The position numbers and the translations under genes were made by a program. DNA of 64,000 nt from RAM1 sp050247515 (GTDB taxonomy: Bacteria; Pseudomonadota; Gammaproteobacteria; Burkholderiales; Burkholderiaceae_C): NCBI GenBank assembly GCA_050247515.1, contig JBFWUB010000023.1:1-64000 (forward strand). Reading direction: 5' to 3'. Positions 32,880-42,156 of the stretch are shown piece after piece. The first letter of the stretch is position 1, and each line of letters opens with the position of its first letter. Under the pieces are notes generated by a model. That model was given only the letters and a program-made list of their open reading frames with translations. It did no database searches and was not told the origin of the DNA.

Positions 32880-33479
32880 ATGCTTGAGCAACGCATCCAA
32901 CAGCATTTCATCGACAGCGCCGACCTCAAATACCAGTCTGCGCAGATCCTGAGCAAGCCCATCGCCGCCGCCGTTCAGGCGCTGCTGGCCTGCGTCACCA
33001 GTGGGGGCAAGGTTCTGGCCTGTGGCAATGGCGGCTCGGCCGCCGACGCACAGCATTTTTCGGCGGAGTTTGTGGGCCGGTTTGAACGGGAACGCCCCGA
33101 ACTGGGGGCGATCGCCCTGACCACCGACAGCTCCATCCTCACCGCGATCGCCAACGACTACGACTACAGCGTGGTATTTGCCAAGCAGGTCCGCGCGCTG
33201 GGCCAGGCCGGCGACGTGCTGCTGGCCCTGTCCACCAGCGGCAACTCGGCCAGCGTGCTGCAGGCCATTGCCGCCGCCCATGAGCGCGACATGACGGTCG
33301 TGGCATTGACCGGACGTGGGGGTGGCAAGATGGCCCAGGCCCTGCGCGAAACCGATGTCCATATCTGCGTGCCGCATGACCGCACGGCACGCATCCAGGA
33401 AGTCCACATCCTCGCACTGCACTGCCTGTGCGACGGCGTGGACGCCCAGCTTCTCGGAGAACAGGAAAACCCGACATGA
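32880..33479 (+). CDS. diaA: SIS-domain protein, DiaA / phosphoheptose isomerase family
   Basis: A 199-aa single SIS domain. It has the phosphosugar-binding loop CGNGGSAADAQHFSAEFVGRF, ALSTSGNSASVLQAI and the C-terminal EVHILALHCLCDGVD. DiaA and GmhA are close homologues: DiaA tetramers bind DnaA at oriC, while GmhA isomerises sedoheptulose-7-phosphate. The DiaA reading is preferred from position, because the next gene is a BON lipoprotein (YraP/DolP) and rsmI-yraN lie just upstream of the island. It overlaps the BON gene by 4 bp (ATGA). Confidence 0.8.
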   Translation: MLEQRIQQHFIDSADLKYQSAQILSKPIAAAVQALLACVTSGGKVLACGNGGSAADAQHFSAEFVGRFERERPELGAIALTTDSSILTAIANDYDYSVVFAKQVRALGQAGDVLLALSTSGNSASVLQAIAAAHERDMTVVALTGRGGGKMAQALRETDVHICVPHDRTARIQEVHILALHCLCDGVDAQLLGEQENPT

Positions 33480-34129
33480 CCCAAGCTTCCCGCCGACTTG
33501 TACTTTCCGCCCTGGCAGCCGGCATTGCCGCCGGTGTGCTGACCGCCTGCGCGCCGCTGATCGTGGGCGGCGCGGCCGTCGGTGCGCTGGTCGCGATCGA
33601 CCGCCGCACATCGGGCGCCCAGCTCGAGGACGAAGGCATCGAACTGCGCGCCGCCAGCCGGGTTCGCGAAGCACTGGGCGACCGCGCTCATGTGAATGTG
33701 ACCAGCTACAACCGTCAGGTGCTCGTCACGGGCGAAGTGCCCAACGATGCGGCCCGCCAGCAGGTCGAGCAGATCGTGTCACGCGTTGAAAATGTGCGCT
33801 CTGTGGTCAATGAGCTGGCGGTGCTGGGCAACACCACGCTGGCCCAGCGGTCCAACGACGTGCTGATCACGGGCAAAGTGCGTGCATCCCTGGTGGACGC
33901 CAAGGACCTGTTCGCGGGCGCCTTCAAGGTCGTGACCGAGCGCGGCACCACCTACCTGATGGGCCGGGTCACGCAGCGCGAGGCGGACCGCGCCACGGCC
34001 ATCACCCGCACGGTCGGTGGTGTGCAGAAGGTGGTGCGCATTTTCGAAATCATCACCGAGGACGAGCTGCGCCGGCTGCAGCCCCAGCAAGCGCCGCAGC
34101 CGGCCCGTGCGGCCAGCGCGGCGCGCTGA
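33476..34129 (+). CDS. dolP: BON-domain outer-membrane lipoprotein (DolP/YraP-like)
   Basis: A 217-aa lipoprotein. A hydrophobic signal is followed by the lipobox VLTAC near residue 22. Two BON domains follow, ~45-115 (VTSYNRQVLVTGEVPNDAAR, then NVRSVVNELAV) and ~120-195 (NDVLITGKVRASLVDA, then VGGVQKVVRIFEII). In E. coli, DolP supports outer-membrane integrity at sites of cell division. The C-terminus is Gln/Pro/Ala-rich. The start overlaps the diaA stop, so the two are co-translated. Confidence 0.88.
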   Translation: MTQASRRLVLSALAAGIAAGVLTACAPLIVGGAAVGALVAIDRRTSGAQLEDEGIELRAASRVREALGDRAHVNVTSYNRQVLVTGEVPNDAARQQVEQIVSRVENVRSVVNELAVLGNTTLAQRSNDVLITGKVRASLVDAKDLFAGAFKVVTERGTTYLMGRVTQREADRATAITRTVGGVQKVVRIFEIITEDELRRLQPQQAPQPARAASAAR

Positions 34130-34132
34130 ATT

Positions 34133-35035
34133 TCATTTCAGCCGCTTGATCAGGCTGGACGTGTCCCAGCGCTGGCCGCCCAACGCCTGCACGTCCGCAT
34201 AGAACTGGTCCACCAGGGCGGTGACGGGCAGCCGAGCGCCGTTGCGCTTGGCTTCGTCCAGCACCAGGCCCAGGTCCTTGCGCATCCAGTCCACCGCGAA
34301 GCCGAAGTCGAACTTGCCGGCGATCATGGTCTTGCCGCGGTTGTCCATCTGCCAGCTCTGGGCCGCGCCCTTGCCGATCACGTCCAGCACCTGCTCCATG
34401 TCGAGGCCAGCCTTCTGGCCGAAAGCAATGGCTTCAGACAGCCCCTGCACCAGCCCGGCGATGCAGATCTGGTTGACCATCTTGGCCAATTGGCCGGACC
34501 CGGCCTCGCCCAGTAGCGTGAAGGCGCGCGCGAATGCCATGGCGACGGGCTTGGCCGTATCGAAGGCACTGGCATCACCGCCGCACATCACGGTCAGCAG
34601 GCCGTTTTGGGCACCGGCCTGGCCGCCGGACACAGGTGCATCCACAAACTGCAGGCCCAGGTTTTTGGCTGCGGCGTACAGCTCGCGCGCCACATCGGCG
34701 GATGCCGTCGTGTGGTCCACAAAAACGCTGCCTGGCTTCATTCCGGCAAAAGCGCCATCGGCGCCAAGCGTGACCGAGCGCAGGTCATCGTCATTGCCCA
34801 CGCAGCAAAACACGATGTCAACGCCGCCCGCGGCCTCACGCGGCGTGGCCGCGGTGGTACCGCCGAATTCCTCTGCCCAGGCCGCCGCCTTGGCAGCGCT
34901 GCGGTTGTAGACCGTGACCTGGTGCCCGGCCAGCGCCAGATGCCCGGCCATGGGCAAGCCCATGACGCCCAGGCCGAGGAAGGCGACCTTGCGCGAAGGG
35001 GTGGGCTCGTAGGTTTTGGGGTTGGTACTGCTCAT
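34133..35035 (-). CDS. NAD(P)-dependent beta-hydroxyacid dehydrogenase
   Basis: A 300-aa enzyme of the 3-hydroxyisobutyrate / 2-hydroxy-3-oxopropionate reductase family. The N-terminal dinucleotide fold is FLGLGVMGLPMAGHLALAGH, followed by VYNRS. Substrate-binding loop: VDAPVSGGQAGA. The catalytic Lys is in GQLAKMVNQICIAG. The C-terminal helical domain includes MRKDLGLVLDEAKRNGARLP. The exact substrate cannot be read from sequence. It lies 11 nt downstream of pilU on the same strand but is functionally unrelated to it. Confidence 0.85.
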   Translation of the reverse strand: MSSTNPKTYEPTPSRKVAFLGLGVMGLPMAGHLALAGHQVTVYNRSAAKAAAWAEEFGGTTAATPREAAGGVDIVFCCVGNDDDLRSVTLGADGAFAGMKPGSVFVDHTTASADVARELYAAAKNLGLQFVDAPVSGGQAGAQNGLLTVMCGGDASAFDTAKPVAMAFARAFTLLGEAGSGQLAKMVNQICIAGLVQGLSEAIAFGQKAGLDMEQVLDVIGKGAAQSWQMDNRGKTMIAGKFDFGFAVDWMRKDLGLVLDEAKRNGARLPVTALVDQFYADVQALGGQRWDTSSLIKRLK

Positions 35036-35046
35036 GGGATGTGTGC

Positions 35047-36183
35047 TTAAACGATGGCGAGGTGTTCGGTGCCGGAGGCCAGGTCCTGGTTCTTGGCGCG
35101 CTGGCTGTTCAGCTTGATCTGCAGGCGCAGGTCGTTGACGGAGTCGGCGTTGCGCAGCGCGTCTTCGTAGGAAATGATGTTGTTTTCATAGGCATCGAAC
35201 AGCGCCTGGTCGAACGTCTGCATGCCCAGGTTGCGCGACTTCTTCATGATTTCCTTGATCTCGGCGACCTCTCCCTTGAAGATCAGGTCGGAGATCAGCG
35301 GGCTGTTCAGCATGATTTCCACCGCGGCCTGGCGGCCCTTGCCGTCCTGCTTGGGCACCAGCCGCTGCGAAATCATGGCCTTGAGGTTCAACGACAGGTC
35401 CATCAGAAGCTGCGCGCGCCGCTCTTCGGGAAAGAAGTTGATCACGCGGTCCAGCGCCTGGTTGGCGCTGTTGGCATGCAGCGTGGCCAGGCACAGGTGG
35501 CCGGTTTCGGCGAACGCGATGGCGTGCTCCATGGTTTCGCGGTCGCGGATTTCGCCCATCAGGATCACGTCGGGCGCCTGACGCAGCGTGTTCTTGAGCG
35601 CGGCTTCCCAGCTGTCGGTGTCCAGGCCCACCTCGCGTTGCGTCACCACGCAGTTCTTGTGCGGATGCACGAATTCCACCGGATCCTCGATCGTGATGAT
35701 GTGACCGTAGGAGTTTTCGTTGCGCCAGTCCACCATGGCCGCCAGCGTGGTGGACTTGCCCGAGCCCGTGGCGCCCACAAGGATGGTCAGGCCGCGCTTG
35801 GCCATCACCACTTCCTTGAGCACCTGCGGCACGCCCAGCGTGTCGATGGTGGGCAAGGTCATGGGAATCACCCGCAGCACCATGCCCACCTTGCCCTGCT
35901 GCACAAAGGCATTGACGCGAAAGCGCCCGATGCCAGGCGGCGAGATGGCAAAGTTGCATTCCTTGGTGCGCTCGAACTCCGAGGCCTGCTTGTCGTTCAT
36001 GATCGAGCGCGCCAGCGACAGCGTGTGCGCGCCCGTCAGCGGCTGCGGCGATACCTTCGTGACCTTGCCGTCCACCTTCATCGCAGGCGGGAAGTCGCCG
36101 GTGATGAACAGGTCACTGCCATTGCGGCTGACCATGAGTTTCAACAGGTCGTTGATGAATTTACTGGCCTGATCGCGCTCCAT
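35047..36183 (-). CDS. pilU: Type IV pilus retraction ATPase PilU
   Basis: A 378-aa secretion-type ATPase, the accessory partner of PilT in pilus retraction and twitching. Walker A is GATGSGKS (137-144); the Asp box IITIEDPVEFVH, His-box ATLHANSANQALDR and Walker B region APDVILMGEIRD are present. It differs from PilT by its longer C-terminus (SVNDLRLQIKLNSQRAKNQD) and by MERDQASKFINDLLKLM at the start. It lies 18 nt after pilT in the usual order. Confidence 0.94.
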   Translation of the reverse strand: MERDQASKFINDLLKLMVSRNGSDLFITGDFPPAMKVDGKVTKVSPQPLTGAHTLSLARSIMNDKQASEFERTKECNFAISPPGIGRFRVNAFVQQGKVGMVLRVIPMTLPTIDTLGVPQVLKEVVMAKRGLTILVGATGSGKSTTLAAMVDWRNENSYGHIITIEDPVEFVHPHKNCVVTQREVGLDTDSWEAALKNTLRQAPDVILMGEIRDRETMEHAIAFAETGHLCLATLHANSANQALDRVINFFPEERRAQLLMDLSLNLKAMISQRLVPKQDGKGRQAAVEIMLNSPLISDLIFKGEVAEIKEIMKKSRNLGMQTFDQALFDAYENNIISYEDALRNADSVNDLRLQIKLNSQRAKNQDLASGTEHLAIV

Positions 36184-36201
36184 GAGAGCACCTCCTTACT
36201 G

Positions 36202-37245
36202 CTAGCCGGGGAAGTTTTCGGGGATTTTTGCCTTGCCGCGCGCTTCAGCCGGGCTGATGATGTTGCGCTTGACGAGGTCTGCCAGGTTCTGGTCCAGCGT
36301 CTGCATGCCAAAACTGTTGCCGGTCTGGATGGCCGAGTACATCTGCGCCACCTTGGCCTCGCGGATCAGGTTGCGGATGGCGCTGGTGCCCAGCATGATC
36401 TCGTGCGCGGCCACGCGGCCCTGGCCATCCTTGGTCTTGCACAGCGTCTGCGAGATCACGGCCTGCAGTGACTCCGACAGCATGGCGCGGATCATTTCCT
36501 TTTCCTCGGCCGGGAATACGTCGATGATCCGGTCGATGGTCTTGGCCGCGCTGGACGTGTGCAGCGTACCGAACACCAGGTGGCCCGTTTCAGCCGCGGT
36601 CATGGCCAGGCGGATGGTTTCCAGGTCACGCATTTCGCCCACCAGGATGGCGTCCGGGTCCTCGCGCAGCGCGGATTTCAGCGCGGCGGCAAAGCTCAGC
36701 GTCATGGGCCCCACCTCCCGCTGGTTGATCAGGCATTTCTTGGATTCATGGACGAACTCGATCGGGTCCTCCACCGTGAGGATGTGGCCGTATTCGGTTT
36801 CGTTGAGGTAGTTGACCATGGCCGCCAGCGTGGTGGACTTGCCCGAGCCCGTCGGGCCGGTGACAAGCACCATGCCACGCGGCTTGAGCGCCAGGTCGCC
36901 GAAAATCTTGGGCGCGTTGAGCTGCTCCAGCGTGAGGATCTTGGACGGAATCGTCCGGAACACGGCGCCCGCGCCGCGGTTCTGGTTGAAGGCATTGACA
37001 CGAAAGCGCGCCAGGCCGTCGATCTCGAAGGAGAAGTCCACTTCCAGGAATTCCTCATAGACCTTGCGTTGAGTGTCATTCATGATGTCGTACACCATGC
37101 TGTGCACCTGCTTGTGGTCCAGCGAATCCACGTTGATGCGTCGCACGTCGCCATGCACGCGGATCATGGGCGGCAGGCCGGCGGAGAGGTGAAGGTCGGA
37201 AGCCTTGTTCTTGACGCTGAATGCCAGCAACTGGGTAATGTCCAC
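36202..37245 (-). CDS. pilT: Type IV pilus retraction ATPase PilT
   Basis: A 347-aa hexameric ATPase that depolymerises type IV pili at the inner membrane. It opens MDITQLLAFSVKNKASDLHL; Walker A is GPTGSGKS (130-137). Also present are ILTVEDPIEFVHESKKCLINQ, the Walker B region DPDAILVGEMRDLET, the His box FGTLHTSSAAKTIDRIID and the AIRNLIRE motif needed for retraction. It is followed by pilU and is divergent from yggS across 39 bp, the arrangement also seen in Pseudomonas. Confidence 0.95.
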   Translation of the reverse strand: MDITQLLAFSVKNKASDLHLSAGLPPMIRVHGDVRRINVDSLDHKQVHSMVYDIMNDTQRKVYEEFLEVDFSFEIDGLARFRVNAFNQNRGAGAVFRTIPSKILTLEQLNAPKIFGDLALKPRGMVLVTGPTGSGKSTTLAAMVNYLNETEYGHILTVEDPIEFVHESKKCLINQREVGPMTLSFAAALKSALREDPDAILVGEMRDLETIRLAMTAAETGHLVFGTLHTSSAAKTIDRIIDVFPAEEKEMIRAMLSESLQAVISQTLCKTKDGQGRVAAHEIMLGTSAIRNLIREAKVAQMYSAIQTGNSFGMQTLDQNLADLVKRNIISPAEARGKAKIPENFPG

Positions 37246-37284
37246 GGATCCCTCGATTGTCTGATTTGATACGCTCGGACGATT

Positions 37285-37977
37285 ATGACCACGATTGGCG
37301 ACAACCTCCAGAGTGTTCGTACCCGCATTGCCACAGCCTGCGCCGCCGCGGGGCGGGATGCGGCCAGCGTGGCGCTTCTGGCGGTGTCAAAGACCTTCGG
37401 GCCCGAAGCCGTGCGCGAGGCCCACGCCGCCGGACAGACCGCTTTTGGTGAGAACTACATCCAGGAAGCGGTGGAAAAAATCGCGCTGCTGCAGGACCTT
37501 TCCCTGCAGTGGCATTGCATCGGCCCCATCCAGAGCAACAAGACCCGGCTGGTGGCCGCGCATTTCGACTGGGCACACACCGTGGACCGGCTGAAGATCG
37601 CGCAGCGCCTGAGCGAGCAACGCCCCGACGGGCTCGCGCCGTTACAGGTATGCATTCAGGTCAACATTGATGGCGGCGTCACCAAATCAGGCGTGGCACC
37701 CGATGAAGCGCTGGCCCTGGCACGCGAGGTCGCCGGCCTGCCGCGCCTGACACTGCGCGGCATCATGACCCTTCCCGAGCCTTCGGTCGACCTTGCCGCG
37801 CAGCTGGCGGTGCACCAGCGTGCGCGCGGCCTGTTTGACGAACTCCGTGCCGCCGGGCTGCCGCTGGACACACTGTCCATGGGCATGACGGCCGATCTGG
37901 AAGCCGCCGTGCAGGCGGGCAGCACCATGGTGCGCGTGGGCACGGCGATTTTCGGCGGACGGGCCCGCCCCGCCTGA
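37285..37977 (+). CDS. yggS: YggS-family PLP homeostasis protein
   Basis: A 230-aa PLP-binding protein (PLPBP) with an alanine-racemase-like barrel but no known enzyme activity; relatives buffer free PLP and affect amino-acid pools. PLP lysine is K36 in LLAVSKTFGPEAV. Other family marks: FGENYIQEAVEKI, WHCIGPIQSNKTRLV, IQVNIDGGVTKSG, and the C-terminal LSMGMTADLEAAVQAGST, then VRVGTAIFG. Full length; divergent from pilT. Confidence 0.94.
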   Translation: MTTIGDNLQSVRTRIATACAAAGRDAASVALLAVSKTFGPEAVREAHAAGQTAFGENYIQEAVEKIALLQDLSLQWHCIGPIQSNKTRLVAAHFDWAHTVDRLKIAQRLSEQRPDGLAPLQVCIQVNIDGGVTKSGVAPDEALALAREVAGLPRLTLRGIMTLPEPSVDLAAQLAVHQRARGLFDELRAAGLPLDTLSMGMTADLEAAVQAGSTMVRVGTAIFGGRARPA

Positions 37978-37992
37978 ACCTCCTGCTTCTGC

Positions 37993-38550
37993 CTATTTTT
38001 TGGGCAGGGCCAGCGGCTTGATCGCGCCGCAGTCCGCGCCCAGCCATTTGCCGCTGGCGTCCATCGTGGCCGCCACGGGCTTGCCCTGGTGCGTGGTGTT
38101 CATGGTCATCTTCATGTCGTAGGCGCTGTCGCCCTTGAAGTTGACGCGGCCCTCGCCGCTGGCCACCGGGTCGGTGCAGACAAATTTCATGTTCATGCCG
38201 GCGGCGGACTGGTTGCTGACGGTGCTGGTGCAGTTGCCCTTCTCGTGCACCGGCAGCTGGTTGCGCTCGGCCATCTCTTTGGTCAGGCATATTTTGCTCA
38301 GCATGGCGCCGCCCGGCCCCGCGGCCATGCTGACGCCCTGTTTGGCCATCATGTCCTGCATCATCTTGCGCTGCTCGGGCGGCATCGCGGCCATCTGCTG
38401 CTGCATCTGGGCCATGGCCTTGTCCATCTCGGGGTTACCGCCCATCTTGCTGCTGATTTCCCACAGGCCGGGCTTGATGTTCTGCGCCGCGGCCAGGGCA
38501 CAGGCCGTGGCCAGCAACGCACCCGCCAGGGTCGTTGAAATGCGTGTCAT
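37993..38550 (-). CDS. DUF3617 family exported protein
   Basis: A 185-aa periplasmic protein. The ATG at 38550 opens a signal peptide (MTRISTTLAGALLATACALA ending AAAQ); an in-frame upstream ATG at 38685 would bury it. The mature part starts NIKPGLWEISSKMGGNP, the DUF3617 opening, then a Met/Gln-rich helix (MAQMQQQMAAMPPEQRKMMQ), then a beta-rich part with three cysteines (ICLT, GNCTST, FVCTD). The function of the family is unknown. Confidence 0.82.
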   Translation of the reverse strand: MTRISTTLAGALLATACALAAAQNIKPGLWEISSKMGGNPEMDKAMAQMQQQMAAMPPEQRKMMQDMMAKQGVSMAAGPGGAMLSKICLTKEMAERNQLPVHEKGNCTSTVSNQSAAGMNMKFVCTDPVASGEGRVNFKGDSAYDMKMTMNTTHQGKPVAATMDASGKWLGADCGAIKPLALPKK

Positions 38551-38600
38551 GTGAGAGCCTTCTGAATCGTTGAATGGGGCATTGTGCTGCGGCCCGCGCG

Positions 38601-39077
38601 CTACAGCAGCTTGAGTTGTGTGGAATTTTTCACCTCTTCCATCACGGCGTAGGTGCGCGTCTCGCGCACGCCGGGCAGTTGCCACAGCACCGTGCCCGCA
38701 AAGTGCCGGTACGCCGCCATGTCGGCCATGCGGGTCTTGAGCAGGTAGTCAAAGCCGCCGGCCACCATGTGGCATTCCATGATCTCGTGGTGCACCTGCA
38801 CGGCGGCCTTGAAGGCGTCAAACACATTGGGCGTGGTGCGGTCCAGCAGCACCTCCACAAACACCATCATCCCGGCGCCCAGCTTCAGCGGGTTCAGCCG
38901 CGCCTCGTAACCCAGGATGTACCCATCGCGCGTGAGGCGTTGCACCCGGGCCAGCACGGCGGTGGGCGACAGCGTGACGGCCTCCGCCAGCTTGAGGTTG
39001 GAGATGCGCCCGTCCTGCTGCAGGACATTCAGGATTTTCAGGTCAATGCGGTCGATATCAGCCAGAGATTCAGTCAT
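38601..39077 (-). CDS. Lrp/AsnC-family regulator, likely controlling putA
   Basis: A 158-aa feast/famine regulator. The N-terminal HTH is IDLKILNVLQQDGRISNLKL, then AEAVTLSPTAVLARVQRL. The C-terminal RAM ligand-binding domain spans ~65-150 and includes ECHMVAGGFDYLLKTRMADM. It is divergent from putA across a short gap, the classic arrangement of PutR-type regulators that activate proline use. The neighbouring PutA lacks a DNA-binding domain, so a separate regulator is expected. Confidence 0.88.
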   Translation of the reverse strand: MTESLADIDRIDLKILNVLQQDGRISNLKLAEAVTLSPTAVLARVQRLTRDGYILGYEARLNPLKLGAGMMVFVEVLLDRTTPNVFDAFKAAVQVHHEIMECHMVAGGFDYLLKTRMADMAAYRHFAGTVLWQLPGVRETRTYAVMEEVKNSTQLKLL

Positions 39078-39096
39078 GAATAGTCATTTATTCTGT

Positions 39097-39119
39097 TTCA
39101 TGACGAAATTTAGCGTGAA
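39097..39119. promoter_or_regulatory. Imperfect dyad in the lrp-putA gap
   Basis: TTCA and TGAA flank a central AAATTT in an AT-rich 64-bp divergent gap. Its form (AT-rich core with dyad flanks) would suit an Lrp-family site serving both genes, but the symmetry is weak. Confidence 0.25.
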
Positions 39120-39141
39120 ATTCACCATCAAACAATCCACC

Positions 39142-42100
39142 ATGGCGTCATTCACTACCCGTCTTTCCCAAACCATGGTTCCTGTGCAACACCTGCCTTT
39201 TCCCTACCGGCCCGAGGCCACCGTCGTCGCCGACCGCCTGCAGTCGCTGGAGGGTGCGCTGGACTGGGCGGGTGCCGCCCATGCCGCGTCCCCCTGGGTC
39301 CAGGCGGTGCGCCACAACCCGCCGCCGTTCTGGGCCATGGAAAGCCTGCTCAAGGAGTACCCGATTTCCAGCGCCGAAGGCCTGGCGTTGATGCGTCTGG
39401 CCGAAGCCCTGCTGCGCGTGCCCGACGCCGAGACCGCCATTGCGCTGACGGCGGACCAGCTGGGGCGGGCGGATTTTGACGGTGCGGCCGACTCCACCGC
39501 GACGGCAACGTCGCCTTCGACGCTCGCGCGGCTGTCGTCCACCGCCATCGCCCTGTCCAAGAAGTTGTTGCCGGATGCAGGCCATGAGCCCGGTCTGATG
39601 GCCAAGCTGGGCGCGCGCACCGTGGTGGCTGCGACGCTGCGCGCTGTGCAACTGCTGGGACGACAGTTTGTGCTGGGCCAGACGATTGGCGAGGCCATGG
39701 ACGAAGCGGCTGCTGCGCGGCGCCGCACCACGAACCTGCGGTTCAGCTATGACATGCTCGGCGAAGGCGCCCGCACCGATGCCGACGCGCTGCGCTACCT
39801 GGCGAGCTACCGCAACGCCATCCAGTCCATCGCTGCTCGCGCCAACCCGGCGCACGCGCCAGCCCACAACGACGGCATTTCCATCAAGCTCAGCGCCCTG
39901 CACCCGCGCTATGAAGACGCGCAGCGTGAGCGCGTTCTGGCCGAGCTGGTGCCGCGCGTCTGGACACTGTGCGAACAGGCGGCGCGCGCCAACATCAACC
40001 TGACCATTGATGCTGAAGAGGTGGACCGGCTGGAGCTGTCGCTGGATGTGTTCGAAGCGCTGGCGGCCCAGGTGGCGCAGCACCAGCCGCAATGGGCCGG
40101 CTTCGGCCTGGCATTGCAGGCCTACCAGACCCGCGCGCTGGAGCTGATCGCGCATGTGGCGGGGCTGGCCCGAACCTACCGCCTGCGCTTCATGTGCCGC
40201 CTGGTCAAGGGCGCGTACTGGGACGCCGAGATCAAGCGTGCGCAGGAACTGGGCCTGCCGCACTACCCCGTCTTCACCCACAAGCACCACACCGACGTGA
40301 GCTACCTGGCCTGCGCGCGCGCGCTGCTGGCAGCCAACGATGTGATCTACCCGCAGTTCGCAACGCACAACGCAGGGACGATTGCAGCCATTTTGCAGAT
40401 GGCTGCGCGCGCGGGCGGCAGCTTTGAACTGCAACGCCTGCACGGCATGGGCGAGGGCATCTACCGCGAGGTCCTGAAGAACCCACTGGTGAGCTGCCGC
40501 GTCTACGCCCCCGTGGGCCAGCACCGCGACCTGCTGGCCTACCTGGTGCGCCGCCTGCTGGAAAACGGCGCGAACTCGTCCTTTGTGCACCAGCTGGCCG
40601 ACGAATCGGTGGGCATGGAGGAGCTGCTGATCTCGCCGCTGCGGCTGGAGCCCCATGCGTCGCTGCCGTTACCGCCTGACCTGTATGGCGCCACGCGCAA
40701 AAACAGCCAGGGCCTGGACCTGACGGTGCAGGCCATGCGTGCGCCGCTGCTGGCCGCGTACGGCACCACAGCAGTGCCCCGCGTGCCTGAAGCTACCCCG
40801 GGGCAGGCCACACAGGCGCTCACGCGCGCCGTGGCCGCTTTCCCCGACTGGTCCCGCACGCCGGTGGCGCAGCGCGCCGCCATCCTGCGCCGGGCCGCCG
40901 ACGCGCTGGAAGCCGACATGCCGCGCTTTTGCGCGCTGCTGGTCAAGGAGGCCTTCAAGACCTGGGGCGACACCGTCGCCGAGGTGCGCGAGGCGGTGGA
41001 CTTCCTGCGCTACTACGCCAACGAGGCCGAGCGCATCATGGCGCCAGTTGCGTTGCCGGGGCCGACGGGCGAAAGCAACGAGTTGCGCCTGACCGCGCGG
41101 GGCGCCTGGGTGTGCATCAGCCCCTGGAACTTTCCGCTGGCGATCTTCATGGGCCAGGTGGCTGCCGCGCTGGCCACCGGCAACACCGTGCTGGCCAAGC
41201 CGGCCGAGCAGACGCCCGGTGTGGCGCTGCAAGCCGTGAAGCTGCTGCATGCCGCAGGCGTGCCGGGTGATGCTCTGCAACTGCTGCACGGGCCCGGTGA
41301 GACCGTGGGCGCGGCGCTGGTCGCGGCGCCGAGAGTGGCGGGCGTGGTGTTCACCGGCTCCACGCAGGTGGCCAAAATCATCCAGCGCGCGCTGGCCGCC
41401 AAAGAAGGCCCCATCGTGCCGCTGATCGCCGAGACCGGCGGCATCAACGCCATGCTGGTGGACAGCACGGCCCTGCCCGAGCAGGTGGCCGACGCCGTGG
41501 TGCAAAGCGCGTTCCGGTCGGCTGGCCAGCGCTGCTCGGCGCTGCGCCTGCTGTGCGTGCACGAGAGCATTGCCGACGGCGTCATCGAGATGATCCAGGG
41601 CGCCGCAAAAGAGCTGGTCACGGGCGACCCGGCGCAACTGGCCACCGACGTAGGCCCGGTAATTGATCGCGAGGCGTTTGACGGCATCAGCCGCCATGTG
41701 CAGCGGCTGGCCGCGCAGGCCAGGGTGGTGCTGGCAGCCGCACCCGCCGCGCAAGACGCCTTGAACTTCATCGCGCCGCAGGCTTTCGAGATCAACACCG
41801 TGGCCGACATGCAGGCCGAGATCTTCGGCCCGGTGCTGCACATCGTGCGCTGGTCAGGCGACCCGCAGGCCGTCATCGACCAGATCAATGCGCTGGGCTA
41901 TGGCCTGACGCTGGGCATCCAGACCCGCATTGACAGCCGCGCCCAGGCGCTGGCCGCGCGCGCGCATGTGGGCAATGTGTACGTCAACCGCAACATGATC
42001 GGCGCGGTGGTGGGTGTGCAGCCCTTTGGCGGCGAAGGCCTGTCCGGCACCGGCCCCAAGGCCGGCGGGCCGCACTACCTGTACCGCTTTTGTGCCGAAC

Positions 42101-42156
42101 AGACGCTGACCATCAACACCACCGCTGCCGGCGGCAACGTTGCACTGCTGGCTTAA
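39142..42156 (+). CDS. putA: Bifunctional proline dehydrogenase / P5C dehydrogenase
   Basis: A ~1004-aa PutA that converts proline to glutamate in two steps. The proline dehydrogenase barrel covers roughly 150-460 (GISIKLSALHPRYEDAQ, then RLVKGAYWDAEIKRAQELG, then FATHNAGTI). The aldehyde dehydrogenase covers ~520-980 with SPWNFPLAIF, the general base in AETGGINAML and the catalytic Cys in SAGQRCSALR. The ribbon-helix-helix DNA-binding domain of E. coli PutA is missing, so it is the short type A form, regulated by the divergent Lrp gene. I chose ATG 39142; 39175 and 39100 are alternatives. The 3' end overlaps the small convergent gene by 4 bp. Confidence 0.95.
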   Translation: MASFTTRLSQTMVPVQHLPFPYRPEATVVADRLQSLEGALDWAGAAHAASPWVQAVRHNPPPFWAMESLLKEYPISSAEGLALMRLAEALLRVPDAETAIALTADQLGRADFDGAADSTATATSPSTLARLSSTAIALSKKLLPDAGHEPGLMAKLGARTVVAATLRAVQLLGRQFVLGQTIGEAMDEAAAARRRTTNLRFSYDMLGEGARTDADALRYLASYRNAIQSIAARANPAHAPAHNDGISIKLSALHPRYEDAQRERVLAELVPRVWTLCEQAARANINLTIDAEEVDRLELSLDVFEALAAQVAQHQPQWAGFGLALQAYQTRALELIAHVAGLARTYRLRFMCRLVKGAYWDAEIKRAQELGLPHYPVFTHKHHTDVSYLACARALLAANDVIYPQFATHNAGTIAAILQMAARAGGSFELQRLHGMGEGIYREVLKNPLVSCRVYAPVGQHRDLLAYLVRRLLENGANSSFVHQLADESVGMEELLISPLRLEPHASLPLPPDLYGATRKNSQGLDLTVQAMRAPLLAAYGTTAVPRVPEATPGQATQALTRAVAAFPDWSRTPVAQRAAILRRAADALEADMPRFCALLVKEAFKTWGDTVAEVREAVDFLRYYANEAERIMAPVALPGPTGESNELRLTARGAWVCISPWNFPLAIFMGQVAAALATGNTVLAKPAEQTPGVALQAVKLLHAAGVPGDALQLLHGPGETVGAALVAAPRVAGVVFTGSTQVAKIIQRALAAKEGPIVPLIAETGGINAMLVDSTALPEQVADAVVQSAFRSAGQRCSALRLLCVHESIADGVIEMIQGAAKELVTGDPAQLATDVGPVIDREAFDGISRHVQRLAAQARVVLAAAPAAQDALNFIAPQAFEINTVADMQAEIFGPVLHIVRWSGDPQAVIDQINALGYGLTLGIQTRIDSRAQALAARAHVGNVYVNRNMIGAVVGVQPFGGEGLSGTGPKAGGPHYLYRFCAEQTLTINTTAAGGNVALLA

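Noticed and set aside
37985..38015. Possible terminator between yggS and the DUF3617 gene (CTGCC, T-run, GGGCAG)
   Set aside because: The stem is only 4-5 bp and overlaps the DUF3617 stop; too weak to list.
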